DNA from: Eurosta solidaginis
Taxonomy: Eukaryota > Arthropoda > Insecta > Diptera > Tephritidae
Length of the DNA: 64,000 nucleotides
Reading direction: 5' to 3'
Assembly: GCF_040869045.1 (NCBI RefSeq)
Contig: NC_090324.1
Location: 189,222,028 to 189,286,027 of the forward strand
This document shows, piece by piece, positions 44,152-55,531 of this stretch. The notes beneath the pieces were generated by a model. It ran no database searches. It was not told where the DNA came from and saw only the letters and a list, made by a program, of their open reading frames with translations. Numbering within the stretch: position 1 is the stretch's first letter; each line of letters opens with the position of its first letter. The translations under genes and the position numbers were made by a program.

Positions 44152-47100
44152 CGTTTGTACGACATGGGTAACGAATGAAAGGTGTTAATGCGTATTTTAA
44201 AAGGGAGTGGGCCTTAGTTCTATAGGTGGCCGCCTTTCCGAGATATCGCCATAAAGGTGGACCAGGGGTGACTCTAGAATTTGTTTGTACGATATGGGTA
44301 TCAAATGAAAGGTGTTAACGAGTATTTTAAAAGGGCGTGGGCCTTAGTTCTATAGGTGGACGCGTTTTCGAGATATAGCCATAAAGGTGGACCAGGGGTG
44401 GCTCTAGAATTCGTTTGTACAATATGGGTATCAAACGAAAGGTGTAAATGAGAGTTTTAAAAGGGAGTGGGCCTTAGATCCATAGTTGAACGCCTTTTCG
44501 AGATATCGCCATAAAGGTGTAGCAGGGGTGAATCTAGAATTTGTTTGTACGATATGGGTATCAAATGAAAGGTGTTAATGAGTACTTTAAAAGGGCGTGG
44601 GCTTAGTTTTATAGGTGGACGCCTTTTCGAGATACCGCCATAAAGGTGGACCAGGGGTGACTGTAGAATTTGTTTATACGATATGGATATCAAATGAAAG
44701 GTGTAAATGAGTATTTTAAAAAGGAGTGGGCCTTAGTTCTATAAGTGGACTCCGTTTCGAGATATCGCCATAAAGATGGACCAGGGGTGACTCTAGAATT
44801 TGTTTGTACGATATGGGTATCAAATGAAAGGTGTTAATGAGTATTTTAAAAGGGTGTGGGCCTTAGTTCTATAGGTGGACGCGTTTTCGAGATATCGCCA
44901 TAAAGGTGGACCAGGGGTGACTCTAGTATTTGTTTGTACGACATGGGTATCAAATGAAAGGTGTTAATGAGTATTTTAAAAGGGAGTGGGCCTTAGTTCA
45001 ATAGGTGGACACCTTTTCCAGATATCGCCATAAAGGTGGACCAGGGGTGACTCATGAATTTGTTTGTACGATATGGGTATCAAATGAAAGGTGTTAGTGA
45101 GTATTTTAAAAGGGCGTGTGCTTAGTTTTATAGGTGGACGCCTTTTCGAGATACCGCCATAAAGGTGGACCAGGGAAGACTGCAGAATTTGTTTGTACGA
45201 TATGGATATCAAATGAAAGGTGTTAATGAGTATTTTAAAAAGGAGTGGGCCTTAGTTCGATATCGCCATAAAGGTGGACCAGGGGTGACTCTAGAATTTG
45301 TTAGTACGACATGGGTATCAATGAAATGTGTTAATGAGTATTTTAAAAGGGAGTGGGCCTTAGTTCTATAGGTGGACACCTTTTCCAGATATCGCCATAA
45401 AGGTGGACCAGGGGTGACTCTTGAATTTGTTTGTACGATATGGGTATCAAATGAAAGGAGTTAAAGAGTATTTTAAAAGGCGTGGGCCTTAGTTCTATAG
45501 TTGAACGCCTTTTCGAGATATCGCCAAAAAGATGGACCAGGGGTGACTCTAGAATTTGTTTGTACGATATGGGTATAAAATGAAAGGTGATAGTGAGTAT
45601 TTTAAAAGGGCGTGTGCTTAGTTTTATAGGTGGACGCCTTTTCGAGATACCGCCATAAAGGTGGACCAAGGAAGACTGCAGAATTTGTTTGTACGATATG
45701 GATATCAAATGAAAGGTGTTAATGAGTATTTTAAAAAGGAGTGGGCCTTAGTTCGATATCGCCATAAAGGTGGACCAGGGGTGACTCTAGAATTTGTTTG
45801 TACGACATGGGTATCAATGAAATGTGTTAATGAGTATTTTAAAAGGGAGTGGGCCTTAGTTCTATAGGTGGACACCTTTTCCAGATATCGCCATAAAGGT
45901 GGACCAGGGGTGACTCTTGAATTTGTTTGTACGATATGGGTATCAAATGAAAGGAGTTAATGAGTATTTTAAAAGGCGTGGGCCTTAGTTCTATAGGTGG
46001 ACGCCTTTTCGAGATATCGCCATAAAGGTGGACCAGGGGTGACTCTAGAATTTGTTTGTACGACATGGGTATCAAATGAAATGTGTTAATGAGTATTTTA
46101 AAAGGTAGTGAGCCTTAGTTCTATAGCTGGACACCTTTTCGAGATATCGCCATAAAGGTGGACCAGGGGTGACTCTTGAATTTGTTTGTACGATATGGGT
46201 ATCAAATGAAAGGTTTTAATGAGTATTTTAAAAAGGAGTGGGCCTTAGTTCTATAGGTGGACGCCTTTTCGAGATATCGCCATAAAGGTGGACCAGGGGT
46301 GATTCTAGAATTTGTTTGTACGATATGGGTATCAAATGAAAGGAGTTAATGAGTATTTTAAAAGGCGTGGGCCTTAGTTCTATAGGTGGACGCCTTTTCG
46401 AGATATCGCCATAAAGGTGGACCAGGGGTGACTCTAGAATTTGTTTGTACGACATGGGTATCAAATGAAATGTGTTAATGAGTATTTTAAAAGGGAGTGG
46501 GCCTTAGTTCTATAGGTGGACACCTTTTCGAGATATCGCCATAAAGGTGGACCAGGGGTGACTCTAGAATTTTTTTGTACGATATGGGTATCAAATGAAA
46601 GGTGTTAATGAGTATTTTAAAAAGGAGTGGGCCTTAGTTCTATAGGTGTACGCCTTTTCGAGATATCGCCATAAAGGTGGACCAGGGGTGACTCTAGAAT
46701 TTGTTTGTACGATATGGGTATCAAATGAAAGGTGTTAATGAGTATTTTAAAAGAGCGTGCGCCTTAGTTCTATAGGTGGACGCCTTTTCGAGATATCGCC
46801 ATAAAGGTGGACCAGGTGTTACTCTAGAATGTGTTTGTATGACATGGGTATCAAATGAAAGGTGTTAATGAGTATTTTAAAAGGGCGTAGGTCTTAGTTC
46901 TATAGGTGGACGCCTTTTCGAGATATCGCCATAAAGGTGGACCAGGGGTGACTCTAGAATTTTTGTGTACGATATGGGTATCAAATGAAAGGTGTTAATG
47001 AGTATTTTAAAAAGGAGTGGGCCTTAGTTCTATAGGTGGACACCTTTTCCAGATATCGCCATAAAGGTGGACCAGGGGTGACTCTTGAATTTGTTTGTAT

Positions 47101-48375
47101 GATATGGGTATCAAATGAAAGGTGTTAATGAGTATTTTAAAAAGGAGTGGGCCTTAGTTCTATAGGTGGACGCCTTTTCGAGATATCACCATAAAGGTGA
47201 ACCAGGGGTGACTCTAGAAATCGTTTGTACAATATGTGTATCAAACGAAAGGTGTTAATGAGTATTTTAAAAGGGCGTGGGCTTAGCTTTTTAGGTGGAC
47301 GCCTTTTCGAGATACCGCCGTAAAGGTGGACCAGGGAAGACTGTAGAATTTGTTTGTACGATATGGATATCAAATGAAAGGTGTTAATGAGTATTTTAAA
47401 AGGGCGTGGGCTTAGCTTTTTAGGTGGACGCCTTTTCAAGATACCGCCATAAAGGTGGACCAGGGAAGACTGTAGAATATGTTTGTACGATATGGATATC
47501 AAATGAAAGGTGTTAATGAGTATTTTAAAAAGGAGTGGGCCTTAGTTCTTTAGGTGGACGCCTTTTCGAGATATCGCCATAAAGGTGGACCAGGGGTGAC
47601 TCTTGGATTTGTTTGTAGAATGTGGGTATCAAATGAAAGGTGTTAATGAGTATTTTAAAAGGGCGTAGGCCTTAGTTCTATAGGTGGACGCCTTTTCGAT
47701 ATATCGCTATAAAGGTGTACCAGATGTGACTCTAGAATTTGTTTGTACGATATGGGTATCAAATGAAAGGTGTTAATGAGTATTTTAAAAGGGAGTGGGC
47801 CTTAGTTCTATAGGTGGACGCCTTTTCGAGATATCGCCATAAAGGTGGGCCAGGGGTGACTCTAGAATTCGTTTGTACGATATGGGTATCAAATGAAAGG
47901 TGCTAATGAGTATTTTAAAAACGAGTGGGCCTTAGTTCTATAGGTGGACTCCTTTTCGAGATATCCTCATAAAGGTGGACCAAGGGTGACTCTAGAATTT
48001 GTTTGTACGATATGGGTATCAAATGAAAGGTGTTAATGAGTATTTTAAAAGGGAGTGGGCCTTAGTTCTATAGGTGGACGCCTTTTCGAGATATCGTTAT
48101 AAAGATTGACCAGGGTTGACTCTAGAATGCGTTTGTACAATATGGGTATCAAACGAAAGGTGATAATGATTATTTTAAAAGGGAGTAGGCCTTAGTTCTA
48201 TAGGTGGACGCGTTTTAGAGATATCGCCATTAAGGTGGACCAGGGGTGACTCTATAAAGTGTTTGTATGATATTGGTATAAAATTAAAGGTATTAATGAG
48301 GGTTTTAAAAGGGAGTGGTGGTAGTTGTATGTGTGAAGGCGTTTTAGAGATATAGACCAAAATGTGGACCAGGGT
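44152..48375. repeat. 130-bp tandem array 5, about 32 units
   Basis: It starts within a unit (GTTTGTACGACATGGG). A shortened unit with GTTCGATATCGCC, missing about 22 bases, occurs at 45255 and again at 45751, 496 bp apart, marking a duplicated block of four units. The right-end units and core start match array 4a. Confidence 0.93.
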
Positions 48376-48770
48376 GACCCAGAACAGCATCAGTCGGGTA
48401 CAGCTAATTTATTTATATATGTAATACCACGAACAGTATTCCTGCCAAGATTCGGAGGGCTTTTGATTTCGCCCTGCAGAACTTTTTTATTTTATTCTAC
48501 TTAATATGGTAGGTGTCACACCCATTTTACAAAGTTTTTTTCTAAAGTTATATTTTGCGTCAATAAACCAATCCAATTACCATGTTTCATCCCTTTTTCG
48601 TATTTGGAATAGAATTATGGCATTTTTTAATTTTTCGTAATTTTCGATATCGAAAATGTGGGCGCGGTCATAGTCGGATTTCGGCCTTGTGTTCTGGCCT
48701 TGAGCTTAATTCGAACCTTGAATGTATTATATTTTTTGTTAAAATTTGACTTAAAAAAAAATGTTTTCTT

Positions 48771-48875
48771 TCACAAAGAGAACCTATAAAAATATATGTG
48801 AAGCGATATATAAATTTGCAACAAAAGACTAGTCACGCTCATTTTCATCTTAGGATAGAAAAAATGTTAGCGTAG
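48771..48875 (+). pseudogene. ORF L copy 5, C-terminal end only
   Basis: Only the last part, from the SQREPIKIYVKRYI segment on, is left after the deletion join. Confidence 0.5.
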
Positions 48876-49160
48876 AAAAATTATCAACCAACCAGATTGT
48901 TGAGGAAGTTATTGACTTAGGACAATATTCGACCAGGCATGCAAGAAATGCCGGCAATCCAGGACTTGAAATTTATAAGGAAACACAGTTGTCCTGAGGG
49001 ACAAATTGGTGAAAAATTAATTGAATATTTACTGCAGTAGGCAAATTTAAAAATAATAAAAAGGTACCCAAGTTCTACCATATTTAATAATTGCACTAAC
49101 CCTAGAGGTAGTTAAAGTGACAAATCCCGGTTAAAAATTAAATAATTCTTCATTAATATA

Positions 49161-49313
49161 ATGACGATTCTGTCTTGGTGGCCGCCGGAGAAATCGCATG
49201 ACGTAAAAGACCAAAAATATATTGCACGAAAATACAAAAAAAGAGATACAAAAATGTTTGCATCCACTGTACCTTCCGCCTACCCATTAGCCGAACTAAT
49301 ACTATTAATATAA
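49161..49313 (+). CDS. ORF N copy 5, 50 aa
   Basis: Open frame MTILSWWPPEKSHDVKDQ to AYPLAELILLI. It is intact although ORF K and most of L are gone from this copy. No family recognised. Confidence 0.33.
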   Translation: MTILSWWPPEKSHDVKDQKYIARKYKKRDTKMFASTVPSAYPLAELILLI

Positions 49314-50203
49314 ACTACCTTGCTTTTCCGTCAACCACAGCTCCAAAAGTCCTGCACAATTAGTTAAAGATTTTTGTTATACACTAAATTCAACAAAACC
49401 CTAACAAAATAAAATAACAACTAAAATCGTTATTTAATAGAAATAATTAAAGTTAGAAATATAATAATAGAGAAATAGATATAAGTATGCCCTGTTTCAG
49501 TTAGGAAAACCTAGTTTTTTAGAAAAGTCATATATTTAGGAAAAATATGTTTATTTAGCCACAGGTAGAATAGAAAATAGTAATAGGAAAATATTTCTTA
49601 GAGTTGAATATAGTAATAGAAAATATTTTTACTTCAACCCACACATATAATACATAAACATAGGTTTAAACCGGTATAGAACATATTGCATGGCACAGTA
49701 TAGAACATTTGCTAGTAACCCAAATGATTTGAAAAAAAAAAAAAAAACCCAAACAATCACACTATAGACATTCCAATTTGCTTGTCATTAAAAATGTAAA
49801 CAAGCAAAAACAAAATACACAAACATAAAGTCATGTTGGCATCAAGTTACAGTTACTTCATAATAATTTGTAAACACATGCCGATTTTTAAGGGAGTCGA
49901 CGATCTTAAGGGTCGGCTGTGCAAAAAAAAAAATTACTCGTCATAGTAAATACACAAAAAAAAAATAGCAAAAGTCAGCTTATTATGAAAAAGCGAGAAT
50001 CAGCATAACGGGCACTGTATGTAAAGCATAATATCAAGTTACCACTATGACATAATTAATAATTAAAATTAAATTCAAAAAAAATCTCTTTTGGTAACAC
50101 CAAGCAAGTCGACTGGGTCATTAAACGTAAAATGAAACACCACGGCACACTTATCACAGTGACATTAGAGTGACCGTCTATACTTAAGCATAAAATTATA
50201 TAA
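49314..50203 (+). other. A-rich 3' region, copy 5
   Basis: As in the other copies. A deletion near 50029 joins GTAAAGCA to TAATATCAAG. No gene seen. Confidence 0.5.
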
Positions 50204-50247
50204 ATAAATAAATAAATGTAAGGCGCGATAACTTAAAAGGCCGATGG

Positions 50248-50610
50248 TGTAGTATCTCGTGGAATTCGCCTCATTTCAAACACGCTTCATATTACAAATA
50301 TACTTTCATTGACCCAGACAATACCAATAGTTCATTCGCATTTGCCAAGTCGCCCAATGTATTAATGCGTCATACCAAATTGCTCAAACAGGAATCATAT
50401 TGACAATATGTAGGTCAATATAATAATTTGCTGACAAACCATTCCTCACTATTGAGTCATGCACCTCTAGTATGTAAATATTAATGTAAGTATGTATATA
50501 TGTATAGGCTAAGAACTTTTGTATAAATAGTAATCAATTTCGTCAATAAAGCAAAATCAGAAATTGCTATCCAAGCGATCGACACACAATTATTTTTAAC
50601 GTTCTTTACA
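50248..50610 (+). repeat. LTR 6, right edge of the array
   Basis: TGTAGTATC to TTTACA, 363 bp. No primer site follows; the next bases (ACATACTCAAATCC) belong to the adjoining LINE region. More substitutions are visible here than in LTRs 4 and 5, for example near 50288-50328. Confidence 0.85.
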
Positions 50611-50654
50611 ACATACTCAAATCCGAACCCTTTGATATTATTTCCAGTGTAGTT

Positions 50655-52333
50655 GACCATTAACCTTTGGAGGTAATAAAGCTTGCACTGATGACGACGT
50701 TGCTGAACTATTTTCTGAGTTCTTTAAGTCGTATTCATCCAGTGGTTTTCATTCCGGTCAATATCCCTATCACTTAGATAGCTCAAATTACATTAGGAAT
50801 CCTGCTATTGATGGTAATATTGTTCTTCAGAGTCTTCAATCTTTGAAGCCCACCTTTTCTCCGGGACCGGACGGTGTTCCTAGTTGCGTGCTTAGGTACT
50901 GCGCCGAAAACATGTATGAGCCTATTTTAAAATTATTTGAGCTATCTCTGGGATCTGCGTCATTCCCGGCACTTCGGAAACAGTCTTTTATTATACCCCT
51001 GCATAAAAAAGGTAGTAGGTCAAAAGTTGAAAACAACAGGGGTATTGCTAAACTTTCAGTCATTCCTAAAGTCTTTGAACAGATTGTCACCAGTCAACTG
51101 CAATATCAGTGTTCTAGTCTTTTATCTGCATGCCAACACGGTTTTATTCGTCAAAGGTCAACCACTACAAATTTGCTTGTATTCACCTCTATAGTTATGG
51201 AAGGATTTTTAGCGAACAAGCAAACGGATGTCATCTACACGGACTTCAGCAAAGCATTTGATACCGTCAACCATGAGTTGCTTATTCATAAGCTTGATTT
51301 ACTGGGCTTTCCGTTTCACCTATTAATGTGGCTGAAAAGCTATCTTTCTAACCGGACCCAAAAAGTCCTGTTCAAGTGCAATCTGTCGCAATCGTTCGGA
51401 GTTTCCTCCGGCGTACCCCAGGGAAGTCATCTAGGCCCTTTGCTCTTTGCCCTTTTCATTAATGACTTGCCACATCCAATATTATATTCCCATACTATAA
51501 TGTATGCGGATGACGTAAAACTTTGCTACACTTACTGTCCTACCGATTTGAGTTCCTTGGATCTTCTTCAGGCCGACTTGGACTCATTCCAATGTTGGTG
51601 CACAACAATTTTACTAGCTTTAAATTGCTCTAAATGTAAGCATATGACATTTCACCGAGTGAAGCCAGCATTGAAATCTTATGTAATAGATGGTACGCTT
51701 TTGGAGCGTATATCTATTGCAAATGATCTAGGTGTCCTTTTTGATCCGAAATTGAATTTTAACATGCATATTTCATCTATAGCCAACAAAGCTTTGGGTT
51801 TACTTGGATTTGTTAAAAGATGGGCTAAAGAGTTCGATGATCCGTACCTCACTATGGTTCTTTACACTTCGCTGGTTCGTCCAATACTCGAGTATTGCTC
51901 ATGCGTTTGGTCCCCTGTTTCTCAAAAGCATATAAAGCGTCTTGATTCAGTTAAAAAGCAATTTTTGATATTTGCATTGCGCGGCCTTAATTGGGACTCA
52001 AGTCTCCACCTTCCTCCATACAGAAGTACACTTCTTCTTATTAACTTACCCACTCTGAAAAATCGGAGAATATTACTGGGGGTATTGTTCATCCATAAGC
52101 TCATTATTGGAGAAATTGATTCCGCGGACCTCCTCAGCCGCTTGTTTTTTGCGGTTCCCCCTAGAGTATCCAGACACTACGTTCCTTTCTATTTACCCCT
52201 TTGTCGACGAAACTTTGCTAAAAATAATCCTCTTCTTATCTGGTGCGCGCACTACAATGACTTGTATAGCTGCATCAGTCTTGAATGTACTTTTGCCACT
52301 ATACGTAATGCAATACTTGCCTATCTAATTTAA
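50655..52333 (+). CDS. Non-LTR reverse transcriptase (ORF2, N-terminus missing)
   Basis: The frame is open from about 50655 to TAA at 52331-52333, roughly 558 codons, with no internal stop. It starts within TFGGNKACTDDDVAELFSEF, a segment just before the RT domain. RT motifs in order: PGPDGVPS, FIIPLHKKGSR, NNRGIAKLSV, QHGFIRQRSTTTNL, YTDFSKAFDTVNH (first catalytic Asp), GVPQGSHLGPLLFALFINDL, YADD (the two other Asp residues, about 51500), then a thumb with LGVLFDPKLNF and LEYCSCVWSP. This order and wording fit the CR1/Jockey group. The endonuclease is lost, so it cannot retrotranspose by itself, yet the RT core looks undamaged, suggesting a fairly recent insertion. The nominal ATG-like start at 50843 is only a TTG codon. 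Confidence 0.85.
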
Positions 52334-52462
52334 GAGATACAAGCTAATTTAATTTGCCGGCATTTTATTCCTTCGATAAAAAACAGGAACTATTTCGCTT
52401 AAGGATGGAGGAACATTTATCAACATGTATCATTAAGAAGGAACAAGACAGTACTGTGTTGA

Positions 52463-52767
52463 TTGGAATCTGGTGCATTCCAACAACGTAAAAAACATGC
52501 TTTTTCATGAGTCACTGACCGGAATCGTATGCATTCCGGCAGTATATTCTTATGGGTCAGGCATCGAGCTGATTGGAATCCGGTGCATTCCAACAACACA
52601 GGTCATGTTACTTTTTTATGCCTTGTGATGGCGTATCCTCATTACACTACTCTTAGCACTGCCGGATTCCCATGACATGCTGATTGGAATCTTGTTGCAT
52701 TCAAACAGGGAGATTGGAATCCACTGCATTCCGATATCATGCTGAGCGGAATCTGATGCATTCCGCC
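52463..52767 (+). repeat. Six hairpins GGAATC-N4-GCATTCC in LINE 3' UTR
   Basis: Copies at about 52463, 52519, 52573, 52684, 52714 and 52746. The flanking stem bases change together: TT with AA, CC with GG, GC with GC. That points to paired RNA. Copies 4 and 5 are less regular. Confidence 0.75.
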
Positions 52768-53009
52768 AGTATAAGATTTCGGCATAATATCTTATTTCTA
52801 CTCATATTTCTTATGATTATTATATTTTGAAATTAAATAGTAATGTTCATTAATATTTCTTTGTTTGTAATATAACATTGTTGAAATCTCGATATATCTT
52901 AAATTTTATCTTTTGAGTTGTATATTTATATATCTTTTATATTATGCAGTCGACCATAGTTTGTCGTCGACTTTAAATAATAAATAAATAAATAAATAAA
53001 TAAAAAAGT

Positions 53010-54446
53010 CTGTCAGCTTGGTGTAGTTGCTGTTTTTCAATGCGTTAAATTTGCTGATTGTAGTCGACTTTGCTCATAATTGCGACCGGTGCGCCGCTGT
53101 CAATTTCAAAATCTATAAAGGGTTTACCTGCATTGTAATCCAACACTTTTTCTTTGTGTGTGCTTAGCTTTAGTTCGGGTGATGTGACAGCTATCCTCAA
53201 CTTCACGATGCTCAACGTTTAGCCTCCATTTGTTCCTTCTGCTTACGTTTCGATTTGATTCAAACATTTTTTTGTATGCCCGGATATACGGCATTCCGTA
53301 AAGTATAAATTTTTTTCTGTGCATTGTCGCAAAATATGTGGTCCGCCACAACGATAACAGCTTCTTTTCGATTCCTTTTCTGGTGTTTTTATTTTATTGG
53401 TGTTTTTCAACCGATTTCCTCCCGATGTACGATTTGTTTTTTCCTTAAGTGATACGTGCCCAACATCTTTGAGGTTATGTGTCATTTCGGCATTACCTTT
53501 TTCAGACAGTTCCATTGCACGTGCTCTCTTTAATGTGTTCTCGAGTGTCAAATCCGTTTTCTTTAGCAAACGATTTCGCATGACTTTATTTTTCAACCCG
53601 AAAAATATTTGATTTCTTAAGGCTGTCTCGATATGTACCGAAACTGCAATGAGTTCAATCAAAAATTCTTCAACCCACTGAGTTGCCGGCTTAGGTGGAA
53701 ACAATAATTTTCCACGATTTCTAGCGGCTTTGGCTCAAATATTTCAGCCACTGTCTTACAAATTTCATCGCATTATTTCTTTTCAGGTTCGGCTTGCACT
53801 AACTTGTCGCACAGTGTATTGTACGTTGCATATCCGATGTGATGTAGCAGCAAATGAACTTTTTTGTTTTCCTGCGTTTCATTTATGGCAAACGCCCTTT
53901 CTAAGGGTACGCTTACACAGCCACCGATAAACCGAAAAAATGCAAACAGCTGATGAAATCGGCCGGGCTGGTGTTAAAATTGCAACCGATTATCGGCCGG
54001 CTACTTTTTCTTACATTTTAGTTTTTCGCAAAAATACGTTTGCGTTTATGCTTTTATGTGCTTTTTCCATAAAGGGCGCCTGTTTTACACACAATTAATC
54101 AGATTTTCATCCATCGCACAAATAATTAATTTTTAACAGTAAATGCACGCAATTTATCGGACGATAAAATGGAACACACTCGAATTTATCGGCAGTGAAA
54201 AACGACAACGGCCGAAAACAATTCGGTGATCGGTTGAAATGTACACACGCTCATCTAAATACATGTGTTTATTTTTATCGGACGATTACGGCCGGCATCG
54301 GGCTGCCAAATTGGTGGCTGTGTGAGCGTACTCTAAGCGTTTTTGCCATCGACTCCATTGCTTTTTCCTTGTCAAATTCCTCGAATTGGAAAAATGCTGA
54401 CTTCCTCGTGTTGCCGCCTATTACAGCACTTTGCTCTGGTTGAGTC
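53010..54446 (-). pseudogene. Ty3/gypsy gag and protease start, decayed
   Basis: On the minus strand gag starts at 54446 (MTQPEQSAVIGG) and is cut by a MITE at 54331-53906. It continues LLHHIGYATYNTLCDKL (typical retrotransposon gag helix), VHIETALRNQIFFGL, a basic region, and a zinc knuckle CYRCGGPHILRQC near 53360. A second knuckle, FTECRISGHTKKC, has Phe in place of the first Cys. After a frame change comes FIDFEIDSGAPVAIM (about 53110-53060), the protease active site with DSG for DTG. The rest of pol is missing beyond 53010, where the LINE lies. Frameshifts and a stop inside gag make it inactive. Confidence 0.75.
53906..54331. mobile_element. MITE inserted in gypsy gag
   Basis: Terminal inverted repeats GTACGCTTACACAGCCACC and GGTGGCTGTGTGAGCGTAC enclose about 426 bp, flanked by TCTAAG at 53900-53905 and 54332-54337. 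The interior is rich in CGGCCG and CGATAA motifs in both orientations, with no ORF. The superfamily is unclear because the duplication is 6 bp at best. Confidence 0.7.
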
Positions 54447-54588
54447 ATTTTAGTTTCGTATAATGATGTAAGAAATAAATTTCGATTGGAACTAAAACGT
54501 ATTGGTTCCAGTAGCGGCGGTTAGACAAAATTTGGACAAAAATTGGATATCTTCACGTGTAATCCTATTCTCCTCGTCACCACTTTGT
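54447..54588 (-). other. Gypsy leader with primer site (minus strand)
   Basis: Between the LTR and gag. TGGTGACGAGG begins six bases inside the LTR end (minus-strand 54582) and is the likely primer site; I cannot name the tRNA. The rest is non-coding. Confidence 0.5.
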
Positions 54589-54655
54589 TGTAATGCTATA
54601 TCATGACTGACTTTATTCAATAAGAGAGATGACAGTTTAACCCATTCCCGCCGGC

Positions 54656-54673
54656 TGTACTTTACAAAGTACA
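54656..54673. promoter_or_regulatory. Subterminal palindrome of the piggyBac element
   Basis: TGTACTTT, two bases, AAAGTACA, with GCCGG beside it. Identical cores at 54970-54987 and 56317-56334; the second has its GCCGG flank on the other side, so the copies form inverted repeats near both ends. They are likely transposase binding sites, by analogy with subterminal repeats in the family. Confidence 0.6.
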
Positions 54674-55035
54674 GAAAATTGGGGTACTTTCCGAAAATTT
54701 TCATGGACAAACCATTATCGATTTTTGTTAAGTTATTACTGCTAAAGTCAGTTGACAGTCTAACATTTATGAAGTGTCAAAACTAATCAGTTACAAAAAA
54801 ATTCCGTGTTTCAAGAGTTGTTCTTCTATAAAATGCTATAAAAGTGTATTGTTTTGTTTTAAATAAGTTTGGCAATTATAAGTGTTCCATAAGGTAAGAG
54901 TATATATCCTATATTGAAGGTTTTTTGGGAAGTGGAATTATATTTAATTTTTCACGTGTGAAAATTTGGTGTACTTTACAAAGTACAGCCGGCATATACA
55001 GTTTCATGTTTTCTTCTCTCTGCCCGAATTTAGAA

Positions 55036-55500
55036 ATGTCTGCAACAAAAAGAAAAAATACTTTCCACGCAAAAAATTACTTCAGAGGTCTTGAAGAAGC
55101 TGTTAATGCACTATTGTGTCATGATAGTGAGAATAATGATGTGGCAAACCCCGACTTGGTCATCATTCCTCCCGAGCTAAACCCACCAACCGATTCCGAA
55201 GAATTTGATGAGGACAATTTAGATGATAATATGCTGCCAACATATATGCCAGGACGTGTTGAGCTCGACATCGATGAGGATATTATTGAGTGTGATCAAT
55301 CAATGGGCTCTGCACCAGCATCAGTAATAAACTCCCCGTTAGAAGAGCAGGATCAACCATCAATATTTTCGTCAGCATCGCGATCGAACTCCACTTCAGA
55401 GAAATACCTAGCAATCGGTAATTGGTTACCTATGTTTTTTGCTAGTTATGGAGTATTTTGTACACTAATCATTTACTGCTTCTCTTTTATAGATACACGA
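55036..55500 (+). pseudogene. piggyBac transposase N-terminal part
   Basis: From ATG 55036 the frame reads MSATKRKNTF, then LLCHDSENNDV and IIPPELNPPTDSEEFDEDNL, the acidic N-terminal region seen in piggyBac transposases (a PP..TDEE-like segment), and PTYMPGRVELDIDED. A possible intron starts GTAATTGG at 55418 and ends TTTTATAG at 55492. The frame stops soon after, and the DDD catalytic domain is absent. The open frame reaches upstream to 54925, but this ATG fits the domain start better. A SINE follows at 55532. Confidence 0.65.
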
Positions 55501-55531
55501 AATTGTAAATGGCTAAAAAAAGAAAATTGGC

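Larger units (their letters stand above)
43915..50247 (+). mobile_element. Internal region 5, with three deletion joins
   Basis: The leader runs to 44151 and then jumps into the middle of a 130-bp unit, losing leader repeats, ORF J and the HINE left end. A second join near 48686 removes HINE core up to the right arm of the fold-back insertion. A third near 48771 removes the rest of the HINE, all of ORF K and the first part of ORF L. Frame M, ORF N and the 3' region remain. Confidence 0.8.
4715..50610 (+). mobile_element. Tandem array of a non-autonomous LTR element (6 LTRs, 5 internals)
   Basis: Six near-identical LTRs lie in the same orientation at 4715, 13583, 22647, 30461, 43551 and 50248, separated by five related internal regions. 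Neighbouring internals share the LTR between them, the structure expected from LTR-LTR recombination or rolling retrotransposition products. All internals have a primer site, a leader with short repeats, an AT-rich block, a Helitron-like insertion with 130-bp repeats, small ORFs K to N and an A-rich 3' region, except where deleted. No RT, RNase H, integrase or protease was found in any copy. The array begins inside minus-strand CR1 sequence and ends against a plus-strand CR1-like LINE. The flanking bases (TCAT before, ACAT after) are not a clean target duplication. Confidence 0.85.
50611..53005 (+). mobile_element. CR1-like LINE, 5'-truncated, with 3' UTR and AAAT tail
   Basis: It consists of the RT part of ORF2, a 3' UTR of about 640 bases with repeated hairpins, and a terminal run of AAAT repeats (52975-53003). 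ORF1 and endonuclease are absent. The left end abuts LTR 6 and the right end abuts a minus-strand gypsy fragment. Confidence 0.78.

Noticed and set aside
33108..48390. Many minus-strand frames of 60-150 aa with the repeated peptide ISYKQILESPLVHLYGDI
   Set aside because: They are translations of the 130-bp repeat; most units are not a multiple of three and the frame breaks between them. Not annotated as genes.
54925..55035. Upstream extension of the piggyBac frame
   Set aside because: It contains a subterminal palindrome and no transposase similarity; the ATG at 55036 fits better.
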